From NCBI GenBank assembly GCA_029834535.1, contig JAQMWT010000675.1, positions 186,001 through 250,000 on the forward strand: a stretch of 64,000 bases of DNA. The letters are read 5' to 3'. The notes below the pieces were generated by a model. The model saw nothing but the letters and a program-made list of their open reading frames with translations, did not search any database and was not told the DNA's origin. The position numbers and the translations under genes are program-made. The stretch is from Chrysophaeum taylorii (Eukaryota > Sar > Pelagophyceae > Pelagomonadales > Pelagomonadaceae). Positions 46,339-56,477 of the stretch are shown piece after piece. Position 1 is the stretch's first letter; the number at the start of each line of letters is the position of its first letter.

Positions 46339-47078
46339 AAGCCCCCGCGCTGCTCGAACCTAAAGTCGCTCTCCTTGGTCGCCGCGAGCTTGGTGGGGCG
46401 CGTCGAATCGACGCGGAACGAAGTCGAAGCCTCCTTGGCGACTTCGCGGCCTCCCGAGTCCCATCGCGCCTGGCTCGCCGAGGATACCAGCAACAAGACG
46501 TCCGGGGAGCCCTCGGCCTTTGCAACCGCAATGTAGGCGTGGCGCGGGACCGAAGCGCCCCCCGGCGCCATCGCCGAAAAGGACACGTCAATCACCCCCC
46601 CCGCCTCATCGATTTTTACGTCTGTCGGCGCCCCGAAGGCACCGTAGCGCCCCTCGGTCGACAAGACGCTCGCGACTAGGGAGGCGGTGTCGCCGGGACG
46701 CGCAACGTGGACATAACTCGAATCGCCGTTCTTCGATCGCGCCTCGACGTCGTAGTAAAATCCTTTCGCGAGCTTCACACTCGAGGCCGGCGAGAAAGTG
46801 ACGCGCGCGACTTGGCTGTTCGTAAGCACGAGGTCAGCGAAAATCGCCCCCCCCCTCGATTCGGGTTCCTCGGCGAGTATCACGTTAGTCACGGGACGCG
46901 ATTTGCCTGATATCGTCCCAGGCCCAAGATTCGACTTGGTCTGTCCAGTCACGTCTTGAAAACTCGAGAAATCTGACGACGTCTTCATCTCGGACGCGAC
47001 CACCCACGACACCAGCCCGCGCCGCTCCACCATGTTCAGCCCCGACACGCCCGCAACCAACAGCGCCGCTGCAATCAT
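46326..47078 (-). CDS. PsbP-like lumenal protein
   Basis: From the ATG at 47078 the protein has 250 residues. It starts with a hydrophobic MIAAALLVAGVSGLN signal, then ERRGLVSWVVASEM, a twin-arginine second signal that suits the thylakoid lumen. The body resembles PsbP-domain proteins: FSSFQDVTGQ, FYYDVEARS, HAYIAVAKAEGSPDVLLLVSS, ARWDSGGREVAKEASTSFRV, the last matching the usual final W......L....SF strand. Such proteins assist photosystem II or related complexes. The similarity is moderate. The upstream in-frame ATG at 47198 gives an unlikely leader, so I prefer 47078. Its stop region lies in an 89-base tandem duplication. Confidence 0.65.
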   Translation of the reverse strand: MIAAALLVAGVSGLNMVERRGLVSWVVASEMKTSSDFSSFQDVTGQTKSNLGPGTISGKSRPVTNVILAEEPESRGGAIFADLVLTNSQVARVTFSPASSVKLAKGFYYDVEARSKNGDSSYVHVARPGDTASLVASVLSTEGRYGAFGAPTDVKIDEAGGVIDVSFSAMAPGGASVPRHAYIAVAKAEGSPDVLLLVSSASQARWDSGGREVAKEASTSFRVDSTRPTKLAATKESDFRFEQRGGFRGD

Positions 47079-47249
47079 CCTTTTTCTGACACGCCTTTGA
47101 GAGTTTATACTTAAAACGTTTCTTATGACGGGCCAAAAGAGTAAGCAGGCCCGGGTAACACACTGGCTGCTTTGACCGTTGTGGCGACGCGCGTGCACAG
47201 CGCATCACCGCGACGATCACCAAGTTCGTTGTCGGATGCGCTCTCCCGT

Positions 47250-47990
47250 TCTCCATCGCGGCAGGTTGGTCTCCTGGACTCGCTGCATATCTTCGCCTGG
47301 CTGGTAGACCCGTTCACAACGCCGACGTATGATGAGCTCTTTAACGTGACAGACTGGGAAGACCACGGCAGCGGTTCTACCCAAACTCCACTGATCGCGA
47401 GGTGGCCTTCACCGAGCTCGAGCAGATCGCTCTCCGCCGGGGCCAGTGGGGCGCGCTCATCGAACGCAAGCAGTCCCTCGTCAAACCGCCCGCCGACGTG
47501 CGATTCAAGAAAACGTCCACCGAGCGCGAGATCTTCAAGCAGTCGCGGATGATATCCGTCGCCGACGACTGACGACTCGCCGGCATCAAGCATTTCCCAA
47601 AGATCACCCTCATCGCCATCCGCATCGGCGAGATGGCTGTCCAGTCTGCCGACGTCGAGCGAGTCTGCAAGACCCACAAGCTCATCCACACCAAGACGCG
47701 CAACCGCCTCTACACCCTCACCGTCCATCGCCTTCTCTTTGCCTACGTCAACCTCCGCCTCCTCAACAAGTGCACTGAGGAGCTCGGCGGCGACTTCCTC
47801 ATGCAGACGCTGACCAACTGCCACGACGAGGACGAGCCCCCTCTCGAGGCCGGGCGCTCCGACTACGAAGACCCAGCCGCAGTCGCCGATGACGCCCCCT
47901 TTGTCGCCGCAGTGCTCGACGACGAGAGCATTTATTTCCGAGATCTTAAGTTCGACTGTTGGGCTGTTGGTTTGTCTAATTTGGTATAGG
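47250..47990 (+). mobile_element. hAT transposase C-terminal fragment
   Basis: Protein-like sense runs through a frame change near 47365 and a stop near 47571. Pieces are LHIFAWLVDPFTTPTYDELF, EVAFTELEQIALRRGQWGAL, STEREIFKQSRMISVADD, FPKITLIAIRIGEMAVQ and SADVERVCKTHKLIHTKTRN, then RLLFAYVNLRLLNK. The last segment matches the hAT dimerisation domain (S..VER.FS..... T..RNRL......LL....N). The N-terminal catalytic part is absent. This is a dead fragment of a DNA transposon. AT-rich sequence follows at 47995-48075. Confidence 0.7.
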
Positions 47991-48767
47991 CGTTTTTTAT
48001 TTAAAAATGGCTTCTATATAATATCAATATAAAACGAAAAAAAAAACGATATTATATTTTTGGCAATATAATATAGCGCTGTTCAATATTTATAAATAGA
48101 GGGTGCGCGTTGGGATGCGTCCGCCAGGCTCCTAGGTTTCCACTTCGCCAGTTGCCAAGGGCTTCCTCTGGACACCATTTCACCACGCGCACCTCGCTCG
48201 TCCACTCGAACTGCGGTCCCCGGAGTCCACGCTGGTATCTATCTACAAAAAAAACACTCTCTGTGCGCCCTGACAGTCCAATGGCGTTGAGTGTTCAAGA
48301 CGCGCTGGACGCCTTATGAGCCAGATAGGAAACACTCTAGACACCGTAACGATGCGCACCATGTCGCCCAGGACACCCTACGAGCTGAAAACCAGCGGCC
48401 AGAGGACAGTATCTTCTTCTTCTTCTTCTTCTTCAGTATATGCTTTTTTACCAGGCTCTGCCCAAAAGTAACGACACCTGCCCGTATTCGAATAGTACCA
48501 AACTCCTGTGCCACTCGCTGGTAAACCAAAGCAGGCGTTTTTGCTTTTAATTAAGACCTGTGGCGAGGGTGCTTCCCTTCTGACAGGCAACGACCCTTAC
48601 CCTCCCGAGCCGTGGTTCGATTTTGGTGGTCTTGACACTTACGATAAAACGAGATTCCTGCCATTTGTTACCTGCTGGAAAATATAGGCATTATAGGCAA
48701 TATTGGTCGGGGTTGTTGCTCGTCGCTAGCACGCGGGGGTGGCAGGGGGAATGTACAGCGTCCAATG

Positions 48768-49110
48768 GTTGGGCGGTGGTCTAGCCAGGCCATCAAAGCC
48801 GTCCATGGTCGCTTTTGGCAGAGGGCCTCGCCAAGCCCATCAAGGCTTTTTATGGCAACCGGGGCATAGAGCGGTGGCCTTGCCAAGGTCGTCCAGAACG
48901 ACCTGGGCGACTTGGGGCGAGGGGTCGGCGGCCTTGTCAGGCCACGCAGCCCGCCCAGGGCTACATAAGGCATTGAGCGGCGGCATCACCAGCCAAGGGG
49001 CGGCTGCCTCTCCAGGCCATGCAGGCCGGCTAGTACGCCTTGGGTCAGGGGCGGTGGTTGCCTCTCTAGCCAACCTGGACGGCCTGGGGCAGAAAGCGGT
49101 GTCGCCCCCG
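48768..49110 (+). repeat. degenerate minisatellite, unit about 55-70 bases
   Basis: Six or so diverged units share the core GCGGTGG.CT.GCCAGG.C.T..AGGCC...GGC, recognisable at about 48768, 48822, 48869, 48926, 48981 and 49050. Unit borders are approximate. The GC-rich copies keep one frame open by chance. Confidence 0.55.
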
Positions 49111-49327
49111 GCTCAAGCTCATTCGGCTTACCCCACCCCAGGCTCGCCGTGGCAGCAAGCACAATCGCGGCGTCGAAGTCATTTAAGCATCAGGGTTGCA
49201 AAGGGAAACCAGGGTGTCCTGGTTGTCCGGGGGATCACAGGCATGCGGGTTTACAGTGTCGCTACGACCGCCGTGGCCGCCGATTACCTCGGACCGGGAA
49301 ATAGGTCGGCCTTTGATCAGTGTAGGT

Positions 49328-49462
49328 CCTTCTCTTCTCCCGCTTCCTTCGTCACATTCCTAGAACACAAAAAATAGCCGAAAGGGTAGTGTAAATCCGT
49401 CTCTTCTCTCCTGCTTGCTTCGTCATGTTCCCAGAAACCTCCTCACAAAAAAATAAGTTCAT
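49328..49462 (+). repeat. 73-bp direct repeat pair
   Basis: TCTCTTCTCCCGCTTCCTTC followed by GTCACATTCCTAGAACACAAAAAATA near 49328 is repeated as a diverged copy from about 49401 (TCTCTTCTCTCCTGCTTGCT then TCGTCATGTTCCCAGAA). Confidence 0.65.
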
Positions 49463-49835
49463 TTCCTGCCCACCGCCGACATTCAAAATTTTGTTAGGGA
49501 TTCTGCGAATTACCACATCCAAATAACAACGTGTCCTCCGATAAAACCAAAGCCGTCTAACACACGGCTCGGACCGCCGCGCAACGCCAACACTATCATA
49601 CGTGGTCCCACTACACACTGACGACGCGCTCGCTTGCGTATGTAGCAGTGGGGAGGCTGACGCAAGTGGTTGAGCCTGCCGCTGGGAAAAAGGCAACTTC
49701 GCTCTCCGAGATCTATTGAGATATTCTTTGATTCTCGGAAGATTCCTCTGGTGCTATTGTTTTCAATGCGGAGTGTGGTTTTCCTCGCCTTGTTCTTCCC
49801 TCGCATCAACGCGTTCAAGAGGCGCCGTCTCGACG

Positions 49836-50196
49836 AGGTGGAAGTTGACGGCGAGCGACGCGGCGGAGGACGACTATTTCTGCTACCCCGTCAGCATTTC
49901 GGGGAACCTCCTTGTTGCTCGGGGCACCGGAGACGACGGCGGCGGACATTTTTTGGGCTCTGCCTACGTCATTCGGGCCACAGACGACGGTCTTTCGAGC
50001 GTGCAAACCCAAAAGTTGGCGGCGGCGAGCGATGCGGCGATGGTAGACTCGGTTCTACGAGGGCGATATTTCTGAAAAAAAAACCTCGTCGTCATCGGGG
50101 CTTCTTTCAACAACCGTGGAAACACCGTCACCTGCTACTACGACGACACGCCTACGGCACTCGGGCGCTTATTCGGGCCTCGGCTTACAGTTTCAT
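49836..50196 (+). pseudogene. FG-GAP-repeat protein relic
   Basis: The frame at 49839-50075 reads WKLTASDAAEDDYFCYPVSI, SGNLLVARGTGDDGGGHFLG and SAYVIRATDDG, followed by QKLAAASDAA. A second unit in another frame near 50085 reads KNLVVIGASFNNRGNTVTCY. This is the FG-GAP blade pattern (KLTASDGA.DDYFG.SVSISGN..VVGA) common in stramenopile surface proteins. Only about two blades remain and frames are broken. Confidence 0.6.
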
Positions 50197-53100
50197 GACG
50201 TGGACCACGCACAACGCGCTGCATGCGTTGACGCACACATCTTTGCGCGCTTACTTACTTTCGTGGTCATAGAAAGCAGAGGAAGATGCTGACGCACGTT
50301 GTTGCGCCGGGTGCCAGGAGGTAGATTAAGATCTGACTGAGACTCTCGGGCTAATAAAGTTACGCGCCAAGGACCATGGCACGAGTTTTCGCCATCGGAG
50401 GCAACATGAATGAAGATGCCCCGCCTTGAAGTAATCGGCACTTTGATGTGCGAGTGCTTGCGTGCACCTAAGAAAAATCAATGATCCCCGCCATCCACCC
50501 ACTCCCAACAGTCGTTCGCAGTTAGGGCCACGTCAGATCGTATGACTCATCCAGGTCGTGGTGCATAAGAACGCAGGTTCTATGGAGAGAAGTCTCGCGA
50601 AACCCCGCCAAAGTCACTTCAGCGCTCTCAAAATCCTTCCTTGTTTTCTTGGCATCAGTTAAGGTCGTGTACTCACAAGAGCCCAATCGATCGTACTCGA
50701 TCTCAATTTCGACGAGTCCCCAACCCTCCTCCTCCGACGAAGATCGGAGTTGATCGTTGTGACGATCGATGGCCTCAATATGGTTGACGGTGGCTGTTGC
50801 AAGCTAGACGTGGAGTTGTTGTAGTAGCTCTGCATAGGCTTTGGCTCTTGCCTGCTTTGCGAATTGAAGCCCGGCGAAGTTTTTACGTGCCAGTATGGCC
50901 TGATCTTGCTGATCGATGACCTGCTGTGACACGTCGGAGCGCGTCGTCGTCGTCGTCGTTTGGACTTGTTCATTATGCTCGCGCAACAATGCGGACGAGT
51001 AGTCGCCCGTGACGAGGTGTCGAGCATCGCAAATGTTTCTTTATAGAATTGTTCTAGACGGGAAGACGAGCAGCGTGAATGGCAACCGTGACATTTTCGG
51101 TGAGAATCTGGTGGGCCCCTTTGCTTCTGATTCTTGTGACCAAGAAGAAGAAGCATGGGCTGTTGTTTGAGACGAATCTTGCTCGTCCCCAGGGCCTTGT
51201 GGTGGGGGCGTGCGAGTTGTGTTTCGTGATAAAGTTATCTCGCCATTTTAGACGGGTGATGTCTAGGCGAGTTGTACCTTTGTTGACATGCTTAGGGATT
51301 TGTCGAGTTGTGTCTCGAGGCACTCTTGCCGCTTGAGTTGGGCATTAGTGTTCGCTCGTCTTTCCAGTCACGGATGATGGATGTACTCCAGATATGGAAT
51401 CTGGGCGAACAACCCCGGGCTTTTGGGTTTTTGGAAGTCGACTGCCAAAAAGGAGGAGAGCGGTGGTGTGAGAGAGGGGTTAGTACGTAGTTTGGGAAGG
51501 TGTGTGTGGCTGAGTCGGTCAAGGTGGTACCCTTGAAGGCGAATGTTCCCCGAGGCCTAATCGGGGTCGTCGCCGAGCCGCCGGACAGGCCATGAGTGGA
51601 GCGGGCCCGCCGCCCGCAGGAACAGGATCACTAGGAAAGGGGGTCGATGTTTCGTACAATCTTAACTGCATTGTTAGGCAAATTGTCCCAGACTGCCTCA
51701 AGACTGCTGGGCTCTACTCCTCTCCTTTATGACTTTATGGGTACCCCAGATAATAATCGAAGTTCTTGAAGACCCGCGAAACTCGTTGTTGCAACAGTGC
51801 AGGGCGAGGAGCGCAAAGATCACCGATGAGCTCGACTCCCAAGATGAGCAAAATTAAATAAGCATCCTACGGCTAGAAACGCAGTCAAATCAACCCAAGG
51901 CCTCACTTTCGCCAAAAAATGAACTTTTAGTGATTATGTCCACGAGCAAATTTTAACTAATCCGGTCCGAGGACATCAACACGCCGCAGACGCGCCTGCA
52001 CCACCACCACCGCGTCTTGTGACGACAGACCTAGATCTGCGACGTTTGTTGACTGCGCGTCCACGTCGGTCTCTGCTATGGATGCGAGAATGCGAAGGAG
52101 AGTGGCTCGCACGTACGCGAACTGTTGTTTTCGGCGCACTTTGATCTCCAGAACGTCGATTGGCGCTGCCGCCTCTGGCACGCCCGAAACGTTTGATATT
52201 TTGATGAGGTCGTGCTTCCCAGAGACTCCGACGACAAAGCGGAGTGCGTCGTCGACTCGAAGTTGATTTTTCTCGGACTTCCTTATCGCCGGATTTCGCC
52301 ACAAACGCCATAATCTTGTCGTGGCCGAGAGAAGCACTCTGCTTATTTAACACCCCTTTTTGCAACATCTGATGCCATTCGAGGATCCGGCGCTGTGTGC
52401 TTGAAAACTATATCGCAAGCTGTATTTTGGCAATTTGTGACCTTTGCCGAGATTGCGTTCGTTCGAGAGTTGGCACCTCGAATCGAGTTTTTACGTGAAA
52501 GCGCTAAAGTTTCAGGCACACAAAGCATATGCCGTGCTACGCGTGAAAGGTTCCCAGAAAAGCAACGAAAAAACTCAGACTCTGATTGCAAGCGAAACGC
52601 TCGCTCACTGCGCCCAAGGCACTGCTAGTCTCTGTCGAGCGCCCGTAGTACGTCGCCGGCTGAAATCTGTTTATAAAGCCCGGGTGAGGTGGTGTGCACG
52701 TTCAGCGTCATGGTGCACATCCACAAAAATAAAGCTGGGTCTTCGTTCGCGAACGATAACATGCAGGGGACCAAGAGCTTCGCGACGTGAGGCAGGAACG
52801 GGCGGGTTCTGTGAACCCAAACAGGATGATCCAGAAGATTTTTAAATTTGGATCAAATGGACATCATAGTTGGGCACACCTCAAAGCGCATCATCTTTGC
52901 AGCACCCGCGTGCATCGTCTCGTCTTCCTGCAAACTACTACACACATGCAGTTGGTTGTTGTTGTTGTTGTTCACGCAGCTCCAGTGGGCGAGTTCAAAG
53001 CCAGCGCCCGTGATGGTGGTTGTCAGCCCTTCCGAGGTATGCATAAGCATCTTACTCTTCACAGCGACGATTGAGCGCGGACTTTGGCGTAGCGCCAGCG

Positions 53101-54790
53101 TTGCGGTCAAAGTTTCGTGGACATCATCACTGGTTGCCGTCCTGTTTATTGTCCGCGAGCAGGCTCCCAGCTGCATGCACAGTTGTGATTTGATGCGTGT
53201 AGCGTATTGTCTCGGTTGTATTCCTCACAGCTATCGTAACAGCCTCGTGTTTCTTGAGCCAGCGTTGGATTTGCATTTAGTCAAATAGAATACATGTCAA
53301 ATGGAAAAATGCATGATAGTCATGCTCGAAAGGTGAAGAAACAACAGTTTCCACGGAGGCTTCATTGCAATTTATGGAAGCTTCTTGCGCCTTCAAACAA
53401 TCGTTCAAGAAGTATGAGCTTTCTGGCGGGGCTGACGGGCGCAGCCTCGATATGCTGAGTGCATGAAGAGCAAAAAATTAGACGACCGCGGGTCCCAGGT
53501 CGGCGGCAGTATGCTCATCTGGAATGGGAAGGTTGCGTCCGGGCTGTTGGATCTCGAGATATTGCGCAACCTTCACAAGAGCAGGAGCATCCTGATGATG
53601 TTTGACTCGACAGCTAACATGCTGGTGTGAGAACATGAACGCTGGTTTGCACTGTCGTCGATCATGTTCGAGGATTTATTATTTCATGGTGGTTGGCAAC
53701 AACACCAAGTTCGAGTGCGAAGTTACGGCGCAACAGACGGCCAACAGTTTCAACTGGCGGGATTTGAAGCATGGCATGCTGAACGACCTGTTCTGTCAGA
53801 ATGTAACGGCCCGCGGCTACTAGACGATGTACCTGTACAAAGACGCCACTACAGTACCCTTCTAGGCTGTGGGCGATATCACGCAGTACCAGTCTTTCAT
53901 GATAGTTGGTAACGACGGCGAGTTGAGCAAAGACTTTGTTCCGGTCTTGACGACGCAGGAACACGATTACACCGCCTTATTGTTGGAGTTTGGTGTCGAG
54001 AATCTGGCTGGCCGTTCCCTCGAATTCGTCATGACCCATGGCTGGCGAAGACTACGATGGAATTGGCGCCGATATACACTGGTCTCTGCGGGACGCCGGC
54101 CGACTATCCCTTGCTCTGGTGCCGCCTTCACCTCGCCATGGGGCAGAACGAGGGGAGCGATACCTGGATCGAGCAACCGAATTACCACAAGGCAAGCGCC
54201 CAAGCCCCGTCATCCAGGCCGCCTTGGCCAAGACTCTACTCGAGCCGACGCGCCCGCCGACGCCAATCCGAGTAGTTAGTTACCAAGCCTACGACGGCCA
54301 GAATGCCAAGCAGATCAATGAATGTTACGAACAGAGTGAACGTCGACGTCAAGTACAAAACGAAAAATACCAACCCCATGTCAACGGCCAAAGTCTAGCT
54401 CTACCCGACTCTCTCCGCGACTTGCTCGTCTCGCCACGTAGCTCATGCTCGGGCGGATGAGGATTAGGGTCCTTTCCATACACTCGCCGTGGACAGCGTA
54501 GTTGTCCAAGCCGTGCCGAGAGAGTTGGGTTTAAGATGCGCGAGGTTGTAGGGGCGATCGTCTATCTGCAGCTTGCTCTCCTTGCTGGTTTGCATTGCCG
54601 ACTACAGCAGTCGCGGTCGACATTCTTCGCATTCGTCGTCGAAACTGTCTTCGGCCTCGACGCGCAAGCATCGAATTGCGTCGTGGTCGTCGTCGAGCAC
54701 TTCCCACCAGACTCGCTCGGTTTGAAGAAGCAACAACTCTTCGCACTTCGTCCATAGGTGGCCGTCCCACCCAAACCACGGATTGGGTCT
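50197..54790. other. 4.6-kb gene-poor region with unidentified coding relics
   Basis: No intact gene is recognised. Possible relics are a minus-strand frame at 51957-52337 (DDALRFVVGVSGKHDLIKIS, APIDVLEIKVRRKQQFAYVR), one at 53662-53964 (EQVVQHAMLQIPPVETVGRL), and plus-strand 53680-54000, which seems to contain two related phrases (YYFMVVGNNTKFE and YQSFMIVGNDGEL). None matches a family I know. It has (GTT)n at 52955-52972. No RNA gene was found. Confidence 0.4.
50524..51000 (-). pseudogene. unidentified decayed coding sequence
   Basis: On the minus strand a coherent reading begins near MLREHNEQVQTT and passes through ARAKAYAELLQQLHV to a stop. It continues in the same frame through VNHIEAIDRHNDQLRSSSEE, GLVEIEIEYDRLGSCEYTTL and VLMHHDLDESYDLTWP to a final stop at about 50524. 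Composition is protein-like, with a coiled-coil-like first half. I do not recognise the family. Confidence 0.35.
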
Positions 54791-54829
54791 GTCTCACTAA
54801 TGACAGAGCTGTCGAGCCGCCACAGCCGG

Positions 54830-55350
54830 TTCATAACGTCCGTCCTCTCGACCGCGCATGGCCATCATTCGCGACGGAATTTTTTTCGCTCGCTGTCGCA
54901 TACGAAGTGTCGGATTCGTTCGGCACGCGTTCACTTATCTCGAGCACGATGCATACGCACTCGTTTTCTTCGTCGTCGGTGCTGTCGAGCGCAACGTCGG
55001 AAATGAATTTCCGTCTCGCGGCGTCGGTCATGACGTCTCTGTCGCAGCCAGTTCGACGTCGTCGCCGTAAAAATCTTCGTCGCTTATGATGATCAAATCT
55101 TTAAGGCGACCGCCGATAAGGAGGTGGCCCTGGTCCATGAACGCTTCGTCGCCAGTCCTCAGGTATACGCCAGAGTCGTCCGGATAGAGCTTGGCGCGGA
55201 AAGTGTCTCGTCGCTCAGCCGAGCTTGCCCCCCCCAGTTGGGCGACTGAGTCTGAATTCAATCAGAGCTCGCCAGGAGTAAGTATCACGACACGTCGGGA
55301 TTCCACATTGAAAAAGCGCAAATCGATGAGGAAGTCCGACCCATACGAGT
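54830..55350 (-). pseudogene. acyl-AMP ligase (AMP-binding enzyme) relic
   Basis: Minus-strand pieces match the C-terminal part of fatty-acyl-AMP ligases. SDSVAQLGGASSAERRDTFR parallels the usual S.SVA.GYW.....T..TF. Then comes SGVYLRTGDEAFMDQGHLLI and GGRLKDLIIISDEDFYGDDV, matching YLRTGDLGF...G.L...GRLKDLIII.GRN.YP.DIE. A further piece NECVCIVLEISERVP follows after a frame change. The adenylation core upstream is missing and the GRN motif is altered. Intact relatives activate fatty acids as adenylates. Confidence 0.6.
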
Positions 55351-56477
55351 CGAGATTGGGACACGCTGGGAGGACGTGACGAGGCCTTCGTTTTCGTCGT
55401 CATACGTCGCCGCCACGGCTGGGCGAGGCCAGAATTCGGCACGAAGATGCCACCGTTGCTGTCGTCGTCTGGCAGCGCATGCAGTGGGTGGCGAAATACG
55501 CGGCGGCGAATCTGTAAGTTGGGATAATTTAGGGTGGGACGTTAGGAATGAGAGACGAAACGCACCGCCGACCGACGCGGCAAACCATGCAGCGCTTCGC
55601 GCACAAGCCACGACTACAGGCGATCTCGTCCGCGATGCACTGTCATGGCGCGTAGCCACATCAAGGGGGGTGGGACGAGGAACGAGAGCGGCGAGAAGTT
55701 GACCATGAAATAGGCTGCGCAGCAGAACAAAAAGCGGTAGCCGGCGAGGAATAGTCCGAGGAGCATAAGCATCAGGCCGCTATCGTGGAACTGCGGTCGC
55801 TAGCTGACCGCGACGACTTAGCTGCACCGAGGGCTCCGCAGTGTCGTGCAATCGCGCCACGGCGGCTTTGTCCATGCCATTGTCTCGAGCAAGTTGTTGT
55901 GGTGGCACGAAGGCGACTCGGTTGACGTTGTTGTGCCAAACGTTGTTGTTGCTGCGTTTGCAAATCATGACGCGCGTTGGAGTCCGAGAAGCGCGCTTTG
56001 GATTCATCAAGGCTGCGCGCCGCCAGACGTGATTTGCACCCAAGGAAGGAAGGAAGGAAGGCGATCGAGTCTGGTAGAAAGGTTACTAATAACTCCTGGT
56101 CAGGTGTTGTTTGTTGACTCACACACAGAGCGTGCGCGCGAAGTTACTACGGGAGATACGCAAGCGAGAGCGAGGTCTCGTTGAAGCTGGATGATGATGA
56201 TGTGCGCTTGACTTGATGACAAAGGTCGTCGTCGGCGATTTGTGTTTGGTCGGTTTTATCCGAAGAAGAAGAAGAAGAAGAGATGCCGCGACGGCCCCTG
56301 AATTCCCAACACCATCATACATAAATAAATAAATTATAAGTGCACTAAAGAATGAATGAATGAATGAATGTTGAAAAATTGTTTGTTCCAGGAGGCCGCC
56401 GTGATCCTAGCCACCCGTTTTGATCGCGGCGCGGCGGCGGCGGCGGCGCGGAAGAAGAAGCGAAAGGCGGCGAAATC
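55351..56477. other. gene-poor spacer before the myosin-CBS gene
   Basis: No gene is recognised. It holds a (GGAA)n run at 56042-56060, (GAA)n at 56261-56281, (AATG)n at 56351-56371 and, in the last 100 bases, GC-rich triplets. The myosin-CBS promoter should lie here. Confidence 0.5.

Larger units (their letters stand above)
47991..49835. other. gene-free repeat-bearing region
   Basis: No gene is supported. AT-rich sequence at 47995-48075 contains ATATTATAT-type inverted words and may be a transposon edge. A (CTT)n run is at 48411-48435. The degenerate minisatellite and the 73-base duplication are listed separately. A long plus-strand frame at 48739-49377 is an effect of the minisatellite, not a gene. 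Confidence 0.5.

Noticed and set aside
48768-49110. Repeats here as a CRISPR array
   Set aside because: Unit lengths vary, repeats are heavily diverged with no constant spacer, and the genome is eukaryotic.
48739-49377. 212-codon ORF as a gene
   Set aside because: It coincides with the degenerate minisatellite; its Gly/Ala/Arg-rich translation has no domain or proper context.
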